Below, piece after piece: positions 25,686 to 37,500 of a stretch of DNA of 64,000 nucleotides. The DNA is from Chanos chanos (Eukaryota > Chordata > Actinopteri > Gonorynchiformes > Chanidae): the NCBI RefSeq assembly GCF_902362185.1, contig NC_044498.1, forward strand, positions 42,596,036 to 42,660,035, given 5' to 3'. The position numbers were made by a program, and so were the translations under genes. The notes below the pieces were generated by a model. It saw only the letters and a program-made list of their open reading frames with translations, did not search any database and had not been told where the DNA came from. Position 1 is the stretch's first letter. The number at the start of each line of letters is the position of its first letter.

Positions 25686-26255
25686 ATGGTCACACAGATA
25701 GTCCACATAAGGACTTCACTTTACTGTTGGGCTGGAGGAGGGCTGCTAAAGGTAGGTTGTTGATATGCTTGCAGTACGTACAGTTACCACCAGTGGGAGT
25801 GTGGGCTCTTTTATTCCAGCCACCTAATGTACTAAAACGGAATTTCACCTTGTATCGTTTAAGTGTTCCAATATTATTTTCTTACACTTTTTCAGAAACC
25901 AGCAGCTGCTGTTTCCACTCACTTCAGCAGATACATCAGGAATACAGGACCGGCCTTGAAGTATTTGGAAGTATTTTTTCACAGTGGCCTTGAAGTATTT
26001 TTCCACAGTATTTTTTCAACAGCTTGATTAACTGACTTTATGTTTTTATGTCTCTATGTATGTATGTTTTACTTGTCTATTTATTTATTCAGTCATTGCT
26101 TTCTACACATTCTTTTTTTAGTAAATCCTTTATGCTGTTTGAAAAGAAACACTTTTCATGCTTGGATTTAGTGCCTATGGCATCTTTAGTCTTTTATTGA
26201 CCTCTTTTAAAGGTCATACTGGAATTTTGTAATAAACTTTGAAACTGACATTTAA
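25686..26255 (+). other. Candidate alternative terminal exons downstream of khdrbs1
   Basis: A strong acceptor (GTGTTCTTCCTCAG, ending at 25685) opens a 66-nt exon, 25686-25751, that closes on donor GTAGGT. A second acceptor (TTACACTTTTTCAG, ending at 25895) opens a terminal exon with AATAAA at 26231-26236. If khdrbs1 exon 8 spliced to 25686, the frame would stay open through both exons to a TGA at 25991-25993. This would replace the tyrosine-rich end and nuclear signal with about 54 other residues. The 144-nt intron between the two exons is itself open in the same frame. The alternative is a spliced 3' UTR of the normal transcript, or a separate short transcript. The splice signals are seen; their use is inferred. 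Confidence 0.35.
26231..26236 (+). terminator. Distal poly(A) signal
   Basis: AATAAA preceded by a T-rich region and followed by a T/G-rich stretch. It would serve the candidate downstream exons of khdrbs1. Confidence 0.45.
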
Positions 26256-26393
26256 CGTGTGATGACTTTTATATGAAACTCAACATGACTTATATCACTG
26301 TTGTGCTGGGCTTTTGTGTCCATTGGTTTTTTTGGGGGGGAGGGGGGGTGTTCCACCCAAAGGCTGATAGACTGTGTCAATGGAAGCATTTAA

Positions 26394-27254
26394 CTGTACG
26401 TTCACACTAACAGTACGTTCACACTGAGAGCGGCGAGAGCGTCTAGAGTCGCCCAAACCTCCCTGCCAACGCTGTGGACGCTCTGCCGTTGGGCGTCTAG
26501 AGTCGCCCAAACCTCCCTGTTGAACACTGTGGACGCTCTGCCGTTGATGAAATAGGCAGGTACAAGTTCCTTCGGAAAGCTTGGTAATGCAAATGTTTTT
26601 AAAGGGGCTATAAAGCAAACAAACAGGTCGAGCGGTATCTTTGTGCTGACTGACCACCAGTAGGCTATAAGTTAACCTTATGAGATATTTTAAATGTGAA
26701 GGTGCGAAATCGACCGATGACAGAAATAAATAAACAATGCTAATTACATATTTCGTAACAAAATTAACTAATGAAAAACACTACTTAAAAGCTTTTTGTT
26801 GTTGTGTGTCTTTTGTGTTAATGATAGGCTAGGTCAAATTCCAGCATGGAGTTTATAGGACACGTTTACTAGCCTTGGTCTTTAATTAACACTAACGTTT
26901 GTGCATAACCTACATTACAGTACAACATGGGGAAACCCACCACCGATATAATCAGTTTCTCCTCCATTTTGCTTAGGACCAAAAGTTTTGTGGGAACAAT
27001 AGTTTATACTGTTGTGTTCTCAACAATTCTCTAGAGCGGAGCACTTCCAAGTTTCTATTGGTTGCCGCCCAACCGCGTCATATCTCATTACCATAAAGTT
27101 AACCGAACTTCAACTGTATTTTGACGCCCAAACCACCCTCACCGCGACGCCCTTTGCGCGACGCTCTTCGCCGCTTAAAGACGCTGGCTCTCATTGAAAA
27201 TGAATGACTTCCAGTCACTTTGACGCTCTCGCCGCGCTCAGTGTGAACGTACAG
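26394..27254. mobile_element. Non-autonomous DNA transposon with TAA target duplication
   Basis: The left end reads CTGTACGTTCACACT and the right end is its reverse complement, ending at 27254. The trinucleotide TAA flanks both sides (26391-26393 and 27255-27257). The left terminus is partly duplicated: a second copy at about 26410 continues into the GC-rich part of the repeat (ACACTGAGAGCGGCGAGAG), which matches the complement of the right end. Just inside is a tandem pair of 54-bp units. There is no transposase frame. A 3-bp TAA duplication is typical of PIF/Harbinger elements, but that assignment is tentative. Confidence 0.75.
26439..26546. repeat. Two tandem 54-bp units inside the transposon
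   Basis: GCGTCTAGAGTCGCCCAAAC begins at 26439 and again at 26493. Both units end in GGACGCTCTGCCGTTG. The copies differ mainly around the CCAACGC/TGAACAC segment. Confidence 0.9.
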
Positions 27255-29460
27255 TAAGTTCTGCACCTTACTGTAGTAAATCTAAGTTATCATGTTAAAA
27301 ACCCCTAATACATCTTTAACAACAAACCAGTAGGTTTGAGTCAGTGCACATTAAGAACATACCAATGGTTTTTAGTCTTCTCAAATCACCTCTTCATTTT
27401 GCATGCAATTTTCACCTCTAGCGGTGTGGTTGCATTTCTCAGGGATCTCAAAATTGCAGTCTCTTAAATTTCCAAAGGTAAATCTGCCACGTAAGCAAGT
27501 TAGAGCTGTCTGCTTCCTCGGTAGCCTCAAGGGTGTTTTCCTGCCAGCTGCTTTCCCAATGTTGGCTGCTTTGGTCTCCATCTGGAAGTGAATTTATTTA
27601 ATGACAAATAATTTGGCGATATTACAGAAGTTCCTCTACATATTGTTTGTATGTATTTACTGTCAAAACTGCTTGCTTTAAATTCTTTTTTTCTCCACAT
27701 GTAAACTATAAAGTGCCTCACAAAATGTTCTCTACTTCTATCAGTAAAGTCCATCTCAGTACAAATGCCCTGATCTCTCTGAGATACAGGAGGGAGACAT
27801 TGCTAGGTGGCCACTTATCTCTTTGGGAGCAAAAAAAAAATATTTTGCTGGATAATATTAGAACAGTCCATAATGTCCATTATAATGAATCGGGCAAAGA
27901 CCTCATTAAAAATGGCTCATCCTGTTTATGATGGGCATGGGTGTCTTATCACCACCTTGTTCCCAGTGAGCAGTTGTTATTCATTACAACTTCGCCTTCC
28001 TTATCTTAGTAGCCTCACAGCTGGACGACCAGATGTGCTGGATGATTCAGGAGTGAAGAAGAATCCTGATCAGAGAATAAGTTGAAAGCACTTTATCACA
28101 AAAAGATAAGGAAACATACTGAGAGACAAAGAGCATATCCCCATCAGCCCTTACAAAGCCAAAGACAAAACAACAAATCTTATTAAACCTTTGAGATGCT
28201 TTTAAAACATGCTTTTCATAAACAGTGTTGTAACAGCCTGTAGTCAGTGAGAAGAGAACACAGTGACCCTTTCAAGCAAGATAACAAATACTTGTTGCAC
28301 AAACAGGGATACATTTAATAATGTTTATTTCCATGATATCAGTGGAAGAGCTATATCACTGAGAATGATGGCATCTCACCGAAATTGTCCCGGTCTGAAA
28401 GTGAGCTCCAAAAAAAGGGAACATTCATGTTTTATCACATGGCAACAATACTCTTATGCATCAATGTCTGCAGACATCAGCTGTGATTTCATAAGTGACA
28501 GCAGGTGACATGTCAGTTTGTAGTTTACATGGGCTAGCAAATATCAAAGAATGTGAAAAGGTATTTTGTGAGGAATATTGCTGGAGAAATGTGTTCATTT
28601 TTCCCCTGTACAGACACTGGAAATCTCTAGACATTCAGACTCTGAACAATGCAGTAAAAAAGAAAGAAAGAAATACATTTTGCAGTCAGATAGGTCATCT
28701 ACCTGTATCCATGAAAATTACCGAAATATTGTAGATAACTGAGCATCTGTGTTGTCCTTAAAAGACACTGACATGTATAAACAGCATTGCTTAGATTCAT
28801 TCAACAATGATGCAGTGAAATTCACTGTAATAATCTCTTATATGAGCTGAAGAACCTCAGCCAAGACGGACAAACGTCACATACTTGCGTTTTTCCCGAC
28901 TTGACAACAACAGTACTCCTGTCTACAAACTATTAAAGATGTCAGTTTCTTTGATGAATAATGCTCACCTACTAATCCTTATTTCTTTATCCCATACCTT
29001 AATTTGCCATATATTTCATAGGCTACACCTGTATGGTGCGCCAACGAACATTAAGTGCTCAAAAAACGGCACAGTTCATCCAGATCAGTTTCCACAGATG
29101 AGTATGACCTGGGTCAGGGGTTTAACTTTTTTCGTTGAGAGAGTTTTTCTACCGCTCTGGCCCCGACTAAGTTCATGTATACGTAAACAACAACCCATGT
29201 TGATGTAGACACAATTGGTTGCCCATACATATTTTAATCTTATACATGTTTTCATGCTACAACCTTTAGCCTCCGCCATTTTGGTCATACTTTTTTGTTA
29301 CTCCCCCTCTCTAGTGAACGTAACGTACCAAACACATCACACGCTGAACTGATTGGTTCTCGCGTGGTTCTATTTGCAGTTAAGAATTCGCCATCTCAAT
29401 TTCGCTTGCCTGGCGAATCCGCCCCCCACTGAACATGAATGAGACCAAAGCGAAATTCGC
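27255..29460. other. Intergenic DNA; no gene recognised
   Basis: Open frames of up to 107 codons occur (for example 28885-29208 on the plus strand), but none shows a domain, a splice context or a match to a family I know. No clear repeats are seen until the GC-rich inverted-repeat region near 29.4 kb. Confidence 0.55.
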
Positions 29461-30300
29461 TTCAGTGGAAGCGTTCTCCTCTCCGTCGACGCCCATCATA
29501 AGGAAGAAGCTTAACATGGCTTAATGCCCCGCAACACCGGTCAAAAATCACCAAATTTGTCTGACACAGGAAATCCTTATGGTCTACAATTAGCGCTATT
29601 TGGTGACCTTTGATTGTAGTTTTGGTGTATTAAGCCACGATAAGCTTTTTCCTTATAACCCTGCGCTCACACCATCGCTGTATCGCTGTGTCACTATGGC
29701 TTGCAATCACCTAGCTGTTTCTTGCAGCCAGCTTGTGGGCGTTGCTAATGTAATTTTGAGGAAGTGGGCTACAAATGTATTGAGATGCATAAATTTTCTT
29801 AAATAAAGTATATACTTATAAATATTATAAATATATTATAAGTTATATTTATTTATATGCTATATTTACGTCGTCTTTGCTATATTCATCGTTGAATTGT
29901 ATGTTTGTATTTTGTGAAAGGCCTATTAATATATCGCCCAATATACGCGTGAACAAATCAGGTGCATTCCCGCACAAAAATGTTTTGGAGGTAATTTATT
30001 TTACAATAAATAGTGTGATCTTGCTTCAAACAGGCCGTTTCACCGTGGACCGCAAAGTAGCATTCGCAATCGCTGCTATCCAAGTGCGGAGACAACACTG
30101 GGAAACAAAATGCTAAATATAAAGTTTAACAAAACGTTTCACGGCGAAAGATATAAGGGAAACACGTCTGCCCTCTGATTGGCCGTCGCTCGACTCTGTC
30201 GAGACGTGTGAGAGAAATTTGGTCCTCTTGACCGTACTTCTGGTGTATTAAGCTAGCTTTTTCCTTTGCCTATATGGGCGTCAGTGGCGAGGGAAACGTT
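29388..30300. mobile_element. Complex of inverted repeats, probable non-autonomous transposon(s)
   Basis: The segment 29471-29525 (CGACGCCCATCATAAGGAAG, then AAGCTTAAC) is matched in reverse complement by 30246-30299 (TATTAAGCTAGCTTTTTCC, then GGGCGTCAGTGGCGAGG). A third copy, in the orientation of the right arm, lies at about 29612-29660 (TTTGGTGTATTAAGCCACG). Short GC-rich palindromes such as AGCGAAATTCGCT lie at 29453-29463. This pattern suggests two related elements, or one element with an internal duplication. Exact ends and target duplications were not found and there is no transposase frame. Confidence 0.5.
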
Positions 30301-30379
30301 TAATGTAAGATAACGTCCATATTCGGGTTCTTAGCCTGCTTGCTTTTCGTGGTTGTAAATAGAATTTTCGACTCTAACA

Positions 30380-30396
30380 CCCCCCCCCCCCCCCCC
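30380..30396. repeat. C17 homopolymer run
   Basis: An uninterrupted C run beside the inverted-repeat complex; length uncertain in any assembly. Confidence 0.85.
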
Positions 30397-30554
30397 AGGC
30401 AAAAGGGAAACTACAGGGAAGTGAAGGGACAGTCTCCCCCTGCTGATTCTGAGTGATAATTGTGAATGCTTTGATTATTAAGTGTTAAGATCATGTTAGG
30501 CGAGCCGGTCATTATTGCGAAATAAACCCGGGATGATGCAGGACCCCGACGCGA

Positions 30555-30745
30555 AGCTTATTACACGGCTACTTACTCAGGAAGTCAATAATTTGACACA
30601 AAATATTGATTCAAAAATGAATTTGTTGATGTAAAAATGATTCCGTTAGCGTCCATAGCAACGGTCTGCTATTCAGAAATAACAAACCGTAGAATGCCGT
30701 AATTGACCAATCAGAATCAAATATTCCACGACGGCGTGTAATGGA
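30555..30745. mobile_element. Possible short palindromic transposon relic
   Basis: TTATTACACGGC on the left (near 30560) is loosely mirrored by GACGGCGTGTAATGG on the right (30731-30745). The interior (ACCAATCAGAATC near 30708) recalls a common fish repeat. The ends are short and imperfect, so this is a weak call. Confidence 0.3.
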
Positions 30746-30875
30746 TGTAAATAAATAATGCTTTGTTTGTGATGACAGTTTTGTTTAGTTTTGTTTAGTT
30801 TTAACAGATAGCACCTAGGTGTTGTAAAATGTGCTTCAGGCGCTGCTGATTTTTTGATGTGTTCCATGACTCTTT

Positions 30876-31425
30876 GGCTGTGTCCGAAATGGCATACTAC
30901 ATACTACTCGCATACTAATTATGACGTAAAAGTAGTATGTAGTATGCAGTACGTGAAAAATAAAAATTTTGCAGTACACGACAGTTACCCGGATGATGTA
31001 CTACATTGGCGAAAATTTCTAGTATACATCCCGACCTCACTTCGCCGACTACTGCATCCCATGAAGCAACGCGGTGATTTCCAACTGTCAAAAAATTTTA
31101 AAAACATGGCGGACAGCGACCGAACCAGCTTCAACTACAACTGCAGTTCCGATTATAAATGTATCAGCTGCATATTTTGGTGTAATAAATCTTCATACGC
31201 TTTCTTATAGGGCTACTTTTGATGCATATTTGTGGTTGTCGTGTGTTGTTCGATTTTAACAGAACAGATAGCCCAACCGATAGCAAACGTGTAGTACACT
31301 ACACGAAAGTTGTCATAATTGTGTACCATACTGTATACTAGTGTGTGGAGTAGTGCGCAGTATGCAGTGTATACTAGGCTAGTATGTAGTATGTAGTACG
31401 GTAGTATGCCATTTCGGACACAGCC
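30876..31425. mobile_element. Non-autonomous DNA transposon with long inverted ends
   Basis: The left end starts GGCTGTGTCCGAAATGGCAT and the right end is its reverse complement, finishing at 31425. Both then continue into ACTAC-rich repeats (CATACTACATACTAC on the left; GTAGTATGTAGTACGG on the right). Only TTT is shared by the two flanks, so the target duplication is unclear. No transposase frame was found in 550 bp. The right end lies 140 bp before the start codon of the B7-like gene. Confidence 0.8.
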
Positions 31426-31565
31426 TTTCTCTCCCTAATCCGCCGGAACAGCACCCTCTCTGTGTTCCGGGACCTCCTGATTTTCAAATTAAGCACTGCC
31501 CGTAAGCAGGCAAAGGTTAAAGTGAGGAATGAGTGCTCTAATGCGGTCGGGTGCCTACAACGGGA
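31426..31565 (+). promoter_or_regulatory. Upstream flank / putative promoter of the B7-like gene
   Basis: This 140-bp stretch separates the transposon end from the start codon. It holds an inverted repeat with perfect 8-base arms, CCGGAACA at 31443-31450 and TGTTCCGG at 31463-31470. Each arm carries an ETS-like CCGGAA core. There is no TATA box. Promoter function is inferred from position; the 5' UTR could also extend into, or start within, the transposon. Confidence 0.4.
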
Positions 31566-34500
31566 ATGCTTTCGTTTGTGTATTTGGTGTTCATCGTCTT
31601 TACACGTTCCGCTGGTAAGCAAAAATAGACATATACACCATGATGTTTGAAGTTATTACTTTGATGCATGAAATCAGTTGTGTTTTTACAAGACCATATT
31701 AATGTGCTTGTACAACGTAGTTCATTCGAAAAACGATGAATAATTTCATTGACTGAAATTGATTATTTGAGATACATTTGAAATTACAGTTAAATTACTC
31801 CATTGCTTTTGTTTTACCTTCAAATTGTGGAAAAGTTGCCTTAACAGATTTCGCTGTACTTTGCATAGCCTACATATAGCTTCCAGATTCCATGTAGATC
31901 CCAGTTAAGAACTGACTCACAGTATTTTATTTTATTTTATTTTATTTTATTTATTTAGTTTTGTAGCTGTATCGGCTATGACAGTATAGTGCAATAGAAT
32001 ATAGCCCAGTGGATTTCTTTAACTTGGCTTGAATAATTTGGCGTTATTGAAGGTGTAAAGCAAACTGAAGACAAAATAACACAGCGAGGGTCAGTGAGTC
32101 TTGCCTCTCGGTTATCCCGACCCTTCCAGTGTGCAAATAACTCGAGTTTAAAGCGTAAAAAGAAATTTGCATCAACACATTGGGGGATTATAATGTCTCA
32201 TTGGGTTTGGTTGGTGTATTAACTGTGGCTCAGAATAGGCAATGCCTAGGGTAGCCTAGTGTACACGAAGGGAGCTGGAAAACACAAGTGCCTCTAATTC
32301 AGCTCAGATATGAGCAGGTAAATAAGATCTTACAAATATTTTAGCTATAGATATGTGTCCTATTTCAGTGGCAGAGCGAATGGCTGTGAGAGTCCTCCCC
32401 TTTATCGTAATCATTTGAGGTGCGTGTATGAACGCGCAAGTCAAAAGTTCTTCGTGTATGCCTTAGTCTTTGTCTTCAGTGCTGTACCAGCAGGACTTAC
32501 AAAAAACTCATGAAATACTTAACTGATTTGGTTTGGTACTTGAATTATTTAAGCGACGCATGAAGAACACTTTCCTTGTCCGATCAGTTCTGGTCATAAC
32601 GAGATGTAATAACTTACACTACTTTCGGCAAGATCTGACTGTCCCGCAGACTCCTGTTCTCAAGGAAGAAAGCAAGCAATATCAGGCAAGACTTTCAGGG
32701 GAAGAAACGTGATGTACCATTACAGCTTGATTCAGACTTAAATCTTAACCTTGGAGCTTGGGTGAACCTATTAGTCTTTACATGACCCAGAACATTTTTT
32801 AGATAAGTTAAGAAAACACAGAGTGTGACTGACCTCGGTAACAAATCAAGCCATTTTTGATTGCATCAAGAAAGAATGTTCCACAAGTATTTACCTGCCA
32901 AATGCAAGCAATAACTTTACAGTTTTTTAATTTCAGTTTTTAGAATGAAAAAGAGATACAGTCTGTCATGTCAGAGGGGTGTACCTGTCTTGTTTTGAAA
33001 GTCTTTAGGAATGGGACTGTAATCACTTCCCCATTCAAACTTGGACCTATACATGGGCTTATCATAAGATACACATGATATTTTGGAGAATCTGGAAGAT
33101 TCAGACTAAACTTTAAACACAAAATGGCAAAGTACAACAGCCTTAACCAGTTTGATGGAATCTGTGTTTTAGGGTCGGGTGTCTGTTGACTTTTTTTTTA
33201 GACCACAGAAATCCAAAGGTCTGATATTAAATGCTCCACTCCCTGTAACCCCGTCAAGCCAAAAGCTTACTATAGGCTATACCTCTGAAGTTTCTGGTCT
33301 ATGGGTCAAAGACAAAAAGGGGTTGACAAGCATCAAAAAAATAAAAATGTAATACAACTTTTTTGTCTTTTTTGGTGTACATTAGAATGTATCCTGTGCA
33401 AAAAGTAATGACTATCATACGTTTTTATCATGATTAACAGAAGACCCCCCCCCCAAATGTCATTCAGTGTAACAACAGTTTATATACAAAAAAAAAGATT
33501 GTGAGGCATATTAGGAACAAAAACATTAAGATGACATATCAAAAGACTTTACTTAAGGATCACAATGCAGCCCCCAAATACGAATTAATTTTGTCATTTT
33601 AAATCTTTATACTTTGCCAATATCCTTCCAACCACTACATTTTACCCATTTGTCAGCAAGTAGTTTTTGTAAGGGAGTGAGATTCATTCAAAATACAATA
33701 AAATTTAGTCTGATCACACATTTATATATGTAATAAGTACAGGTCAGTATAACTATATTGTGTCATTTTCGCATAAATATATCTGTTACACCGAATGACC
33801 ATGGTTTTTTACTCTGAATGACGTTTTGTTAAAAAGGGATAGAGTGTATTGGTATTGTCATTGTTCCCACTATTGCAATGTTTTTAGTATTAGTCTGGAT
33901 CATTAAATTAGTTTTAATAACATCCCTGGATAAATGACAGCAGAAGCAGATGTTGAAAAAGAATAAGGATTTTACTCTACGAGATTGTTACATAAAATAA
34001 TTTTCTATACACACCCACTTGTGCACGGTCTCACGCACACGCACTTTTTTCTTTTGTCAAAATAAATGGCATGCTATCAGGATGGGTATTTTGAGTGGAG
34101 AATCTCCTCAATGGTCTCTCTTGAAACTGTGACATAGGGAGGTGGGACTCGAAATAGTGATAATTATTCAGACTACTGCAATCCTCAAAACCTTTCTTAG
34201 CCCCTTGCTAGGAGATCGACCCTAGTGACTGGGTCTGCATTTAGTTTTTGTCTGTACCTTGCAACTCTCTTTTTGTTTGAGGGCATCTGGAAACATCAAT
34301 AACACAGATAAAAAAAATGAAGTTTCAAACATTGTTGTCAGCCAGGCTTGTGACTGGAGGGTTGCTGGTTCAATTCCCAGGCCCACCATCCATGGCTGTG
34401 TGCCCTTGAGCAAGGCACTTAACCCTAATGCTCCCGGGCGCAGAGGAATGCTGCCCACTGCTCCTGCATCTGTTGTGTGTTCACTGCTGGTGTGTTGGAT

Positions 34501-37500
34501 GGGTTAAATGCAGAGGACAGTGTGTGTGTGTGTGCAATCACTGAAACTTAAATGTCCCTCATTTATCTGAAATATAAATAAGATGCTAAAATTGTTATTT
34601 ATACAGTGATACTGTCATTCAGTGTAATGAATGACACTGTGGTGTAACAGAGAAGTTGCATTACACCGAATGACAAAACTTATACTTCAGCATATATTGC
34701 AGACTATCAACTGGCCACCTATATCAAACAATGACCTTGACCAATAAAGTTAATTACAGTTATTCACAGCATATACAGTACTTTTTTTAAAAAATAAAAT
34801 CTAAAATAGAGGTGTTTTTTGGCATCTTACTGAATGACATGTGGGTTTATAGCTTAGTTTATCACACTATGAAAGGATGAAATGATCAAATATTTCAGAG
34901 AGATAAACTCACCTTGCTGCAGCACTACAGGGGCCTCAGGGGTCCTTCTCATGATGTCACAGACTGTCACATGAGTATCAGTTTTTGATATTTAGAAATG
35001 GCTTCTTGATCTTGTTACACTGAATTACCTCTGATGAACTGCGTATTTGTGACAAAAATCCCCTGGTTATTTCAGTGCTTAAGAAAAACGAAATTATTCT
35101 TTTAATATAACACTGCCTACACTCATCTGATGATGCCAAGAGAACAAATATATACTTTTACTCGGTATTATATATGTTTATTTAAAGATGTAATTGTAAA
35201 ATCGAAGTGCAGACCATTACACTGAATATGGATTTTGCAGTCTGGAACAGTATGTCATCCATATTTGGACATTTTATTTTCTGCTGTAAATTTGGTAAAT
35301 TTAATTTGAGGCAGTCACAAAAATGGGCGCGTCTCATCTTTTACCCCATACATATAGTTTGTTATATAGAGGGTGTGCACCCTTCAGTGCTTGGCTTTAA
35401 CCACAGTGTGGTTAGTTTGATGGGAGTTTTGTGCTGTGTCCTTCAATACAGTGATCTGCCTTGGCCTCAGCCTGTCTTGCATTACTTAGTTTGGGTTTAT
35501 TTAGACTGCCCACAACCAACTGGTTCAGAGTTTCAGAAAGTCTCTATCTTTTCTCTGTTTTCTTAGCACTCTTCAAGGTGACTGTTCCTACAGAGCATGT
35601 TGTGGCAGTGCATGGTATACCCACTGTCTTGGGCTGCGTGTTCACACGCAGCACCGAACCTGATATCGAGAGCCTCGTGGTCACATGGCAGCGGACCGAA
35701 GATTCACGCGTTGTACACAGTTTTTATTATGGCAGGGACCAGCTGGAGCGGCAAAGCTCTGACTACCACAACCGAACAGGACTCTTTGCTTCAGAGTTGG
35801 CAAATGGCAATGCCTCCCTAATGATAAGGATGGTCAGCCCCGAAGATGTAGGAAAGTACTTATGCACAGTAAGCAGTGCCAAGGGAACAGATAAAGCACA
35901 GCTGCAATTGGACTATGGAGGTATGTGGGTGTGTAGTGACCACCCAATTCCCAGCATATGCTTTCCAAAGAAGACTGGAGTACCACAATTTCATTTTGGA
36001 ATAAAACCATGTTCACCTTACTAAGTCAGCTGGCCCAGATCCTTGGCTTAAAGGGTAATGTATTGCTTTATTTTTTTTATAAAGCAAAGTGTGGTGGTTC
36101 AGTCTTCTTTGGAAAAAATATGCCAGGAAGTTGGTGGTCCTTGAATAATCCAGACATTTTCTGCTTTTGGCCCCAGGGAAAACAGTATTAAACTTTTTCT
36201 CCAAGCAGTGGGTGTCTTTAACTTTGCTTTTCATTCCAAGATTTATGTGCTCACTGTACATGTCAGCTTTTTTTCTTTTCTTTTTTCTTAGCGTTCTATT
36301 CAGAGCCCAGATTAAGCATTGCAGTGAACAATACAAGTGTGACCCTTCAGTACGAAACAGAAGGTTTTCCTGAGCCTGAGGTTCGATGGCTGGGTGAAAT
36401 GGGTCAAAACCTAAGTCATCGCACAGAGCTCACTCCTTTGATGAACAGATCAGGGCTCTTCTCCTTGAGGAGTCGGTTTGAAGGTCCAGCTCCACAGCTA
36501 AACGTGACGTTTATCCTTACCAACCATCTCCTTAAGCAAGTGCTGAAGAGGCCAGTCTACTATGACAACGGTAAGGGACTGATTGTGTCGATTTCATAAA
36601 GATTACTAATGCCATGGTTCGGTATAGCATGTAAGAGAAGATGTGCATTCACAGGTGTTTGATCATTGAGAACAGAGTGACAGAATGTAGCTCGTGTACG
36701 AAAAGAGGCTAGAGATGCCTATCCTGTCCAAAAGTTTGCTTCTTTTGGAGCAAGTAAGGTCAGGATGTTCCAGCTCTCACCTTTCATGAACTTCTGTGCG
36801 TGAGGGAGAGAACAAGGCAAAGCAGAAACACAGGTGGATGAGATGGGTGTGACTGGTTGTTTGGGTCACTCCACAACAAAGGCAGACACATGAGAACCTC
36901 TTTCTCTCATCTGTGATGTGACTTTGGTGACATCCAGTCTTTCTGGGTGTGCCTGACTATTCTGGGCTTTCACTTGCATGTCTGAACAGGTTTACTACAA
37001 TCATACAATACCTCTACTGAGGTCTTTTTTTTTTGTAGTTCATAATACATAACATTACCTCATGAAACCAAAACAGTGACATGTTTTGGAAACTGTAGGC
37101 GGTTACGTTAGTTTAGCTTAGGTCTTCCACAGTTTACAACAGCAAATAACACAGTATCACTCATTATCTAAACCGCTTATCCTGATTAGGGTCGCGGGGA
37201 GTGCTGGAGCCTATCCCAGCGCTCATAGGGCGAAAGGCGGGGAAACAACCTGGACAGGTCGCCAGTCCATCGCAGGGCAGACACACAGACAAACACACTC
37301 ACACACACATTCATACCTAAGGGCAATTTGCAATTTAGTGTCTCCAGTTCACCTAACCTGCATGTCTTTGGACTGTGGGAGGAAACCGGAGCTCCCAGAG
37401 GAAACCCACGCAGACACGGGGAGAACATGCAAACTCCACACAGAAAGGACCCTGGCCACACAGTATGCTATGTAAAAACATATGGTTACAATGTGACTCA

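Larger units (their letters stand above)
23263..26393 (+). other. khdrbs1 downstream region and 3' UTR
   Basis: AT-rich sequence with an ATT repeat at about 23702-23736 and many A/T runs. AATAAA at 24241 suits the end of the main 3' UTR. A second block, 25686-26255, has good splice signals and its own AATAAA at 26231 (listed separately). A lysine-rich open frame at 25007-25252 has no recognisable domain and is not called. Confidence 0.55.

Noticed and set aside
26295-26657. 120-residue open frame on the minus strand
   Set aside because: It is the translation of the left end and tandem units of a non-autonomous transposon.
34340-34400. tRNA gene
   Set aside because: The B box belongs to a SINE body with typical downstream sequence; there is no complete cloverleaf and no A box.
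35461-36024. An open frame with its own ATG that includes the IgV exon, as an unspliced start of the B7-like gene
   Set aside because: A clear acceptor (TGTTTTCTTAG) ends at 35566, and an in-phase signal-peptide exon with a donor exists at 31566-31614. The bases before 35567 read as intron.
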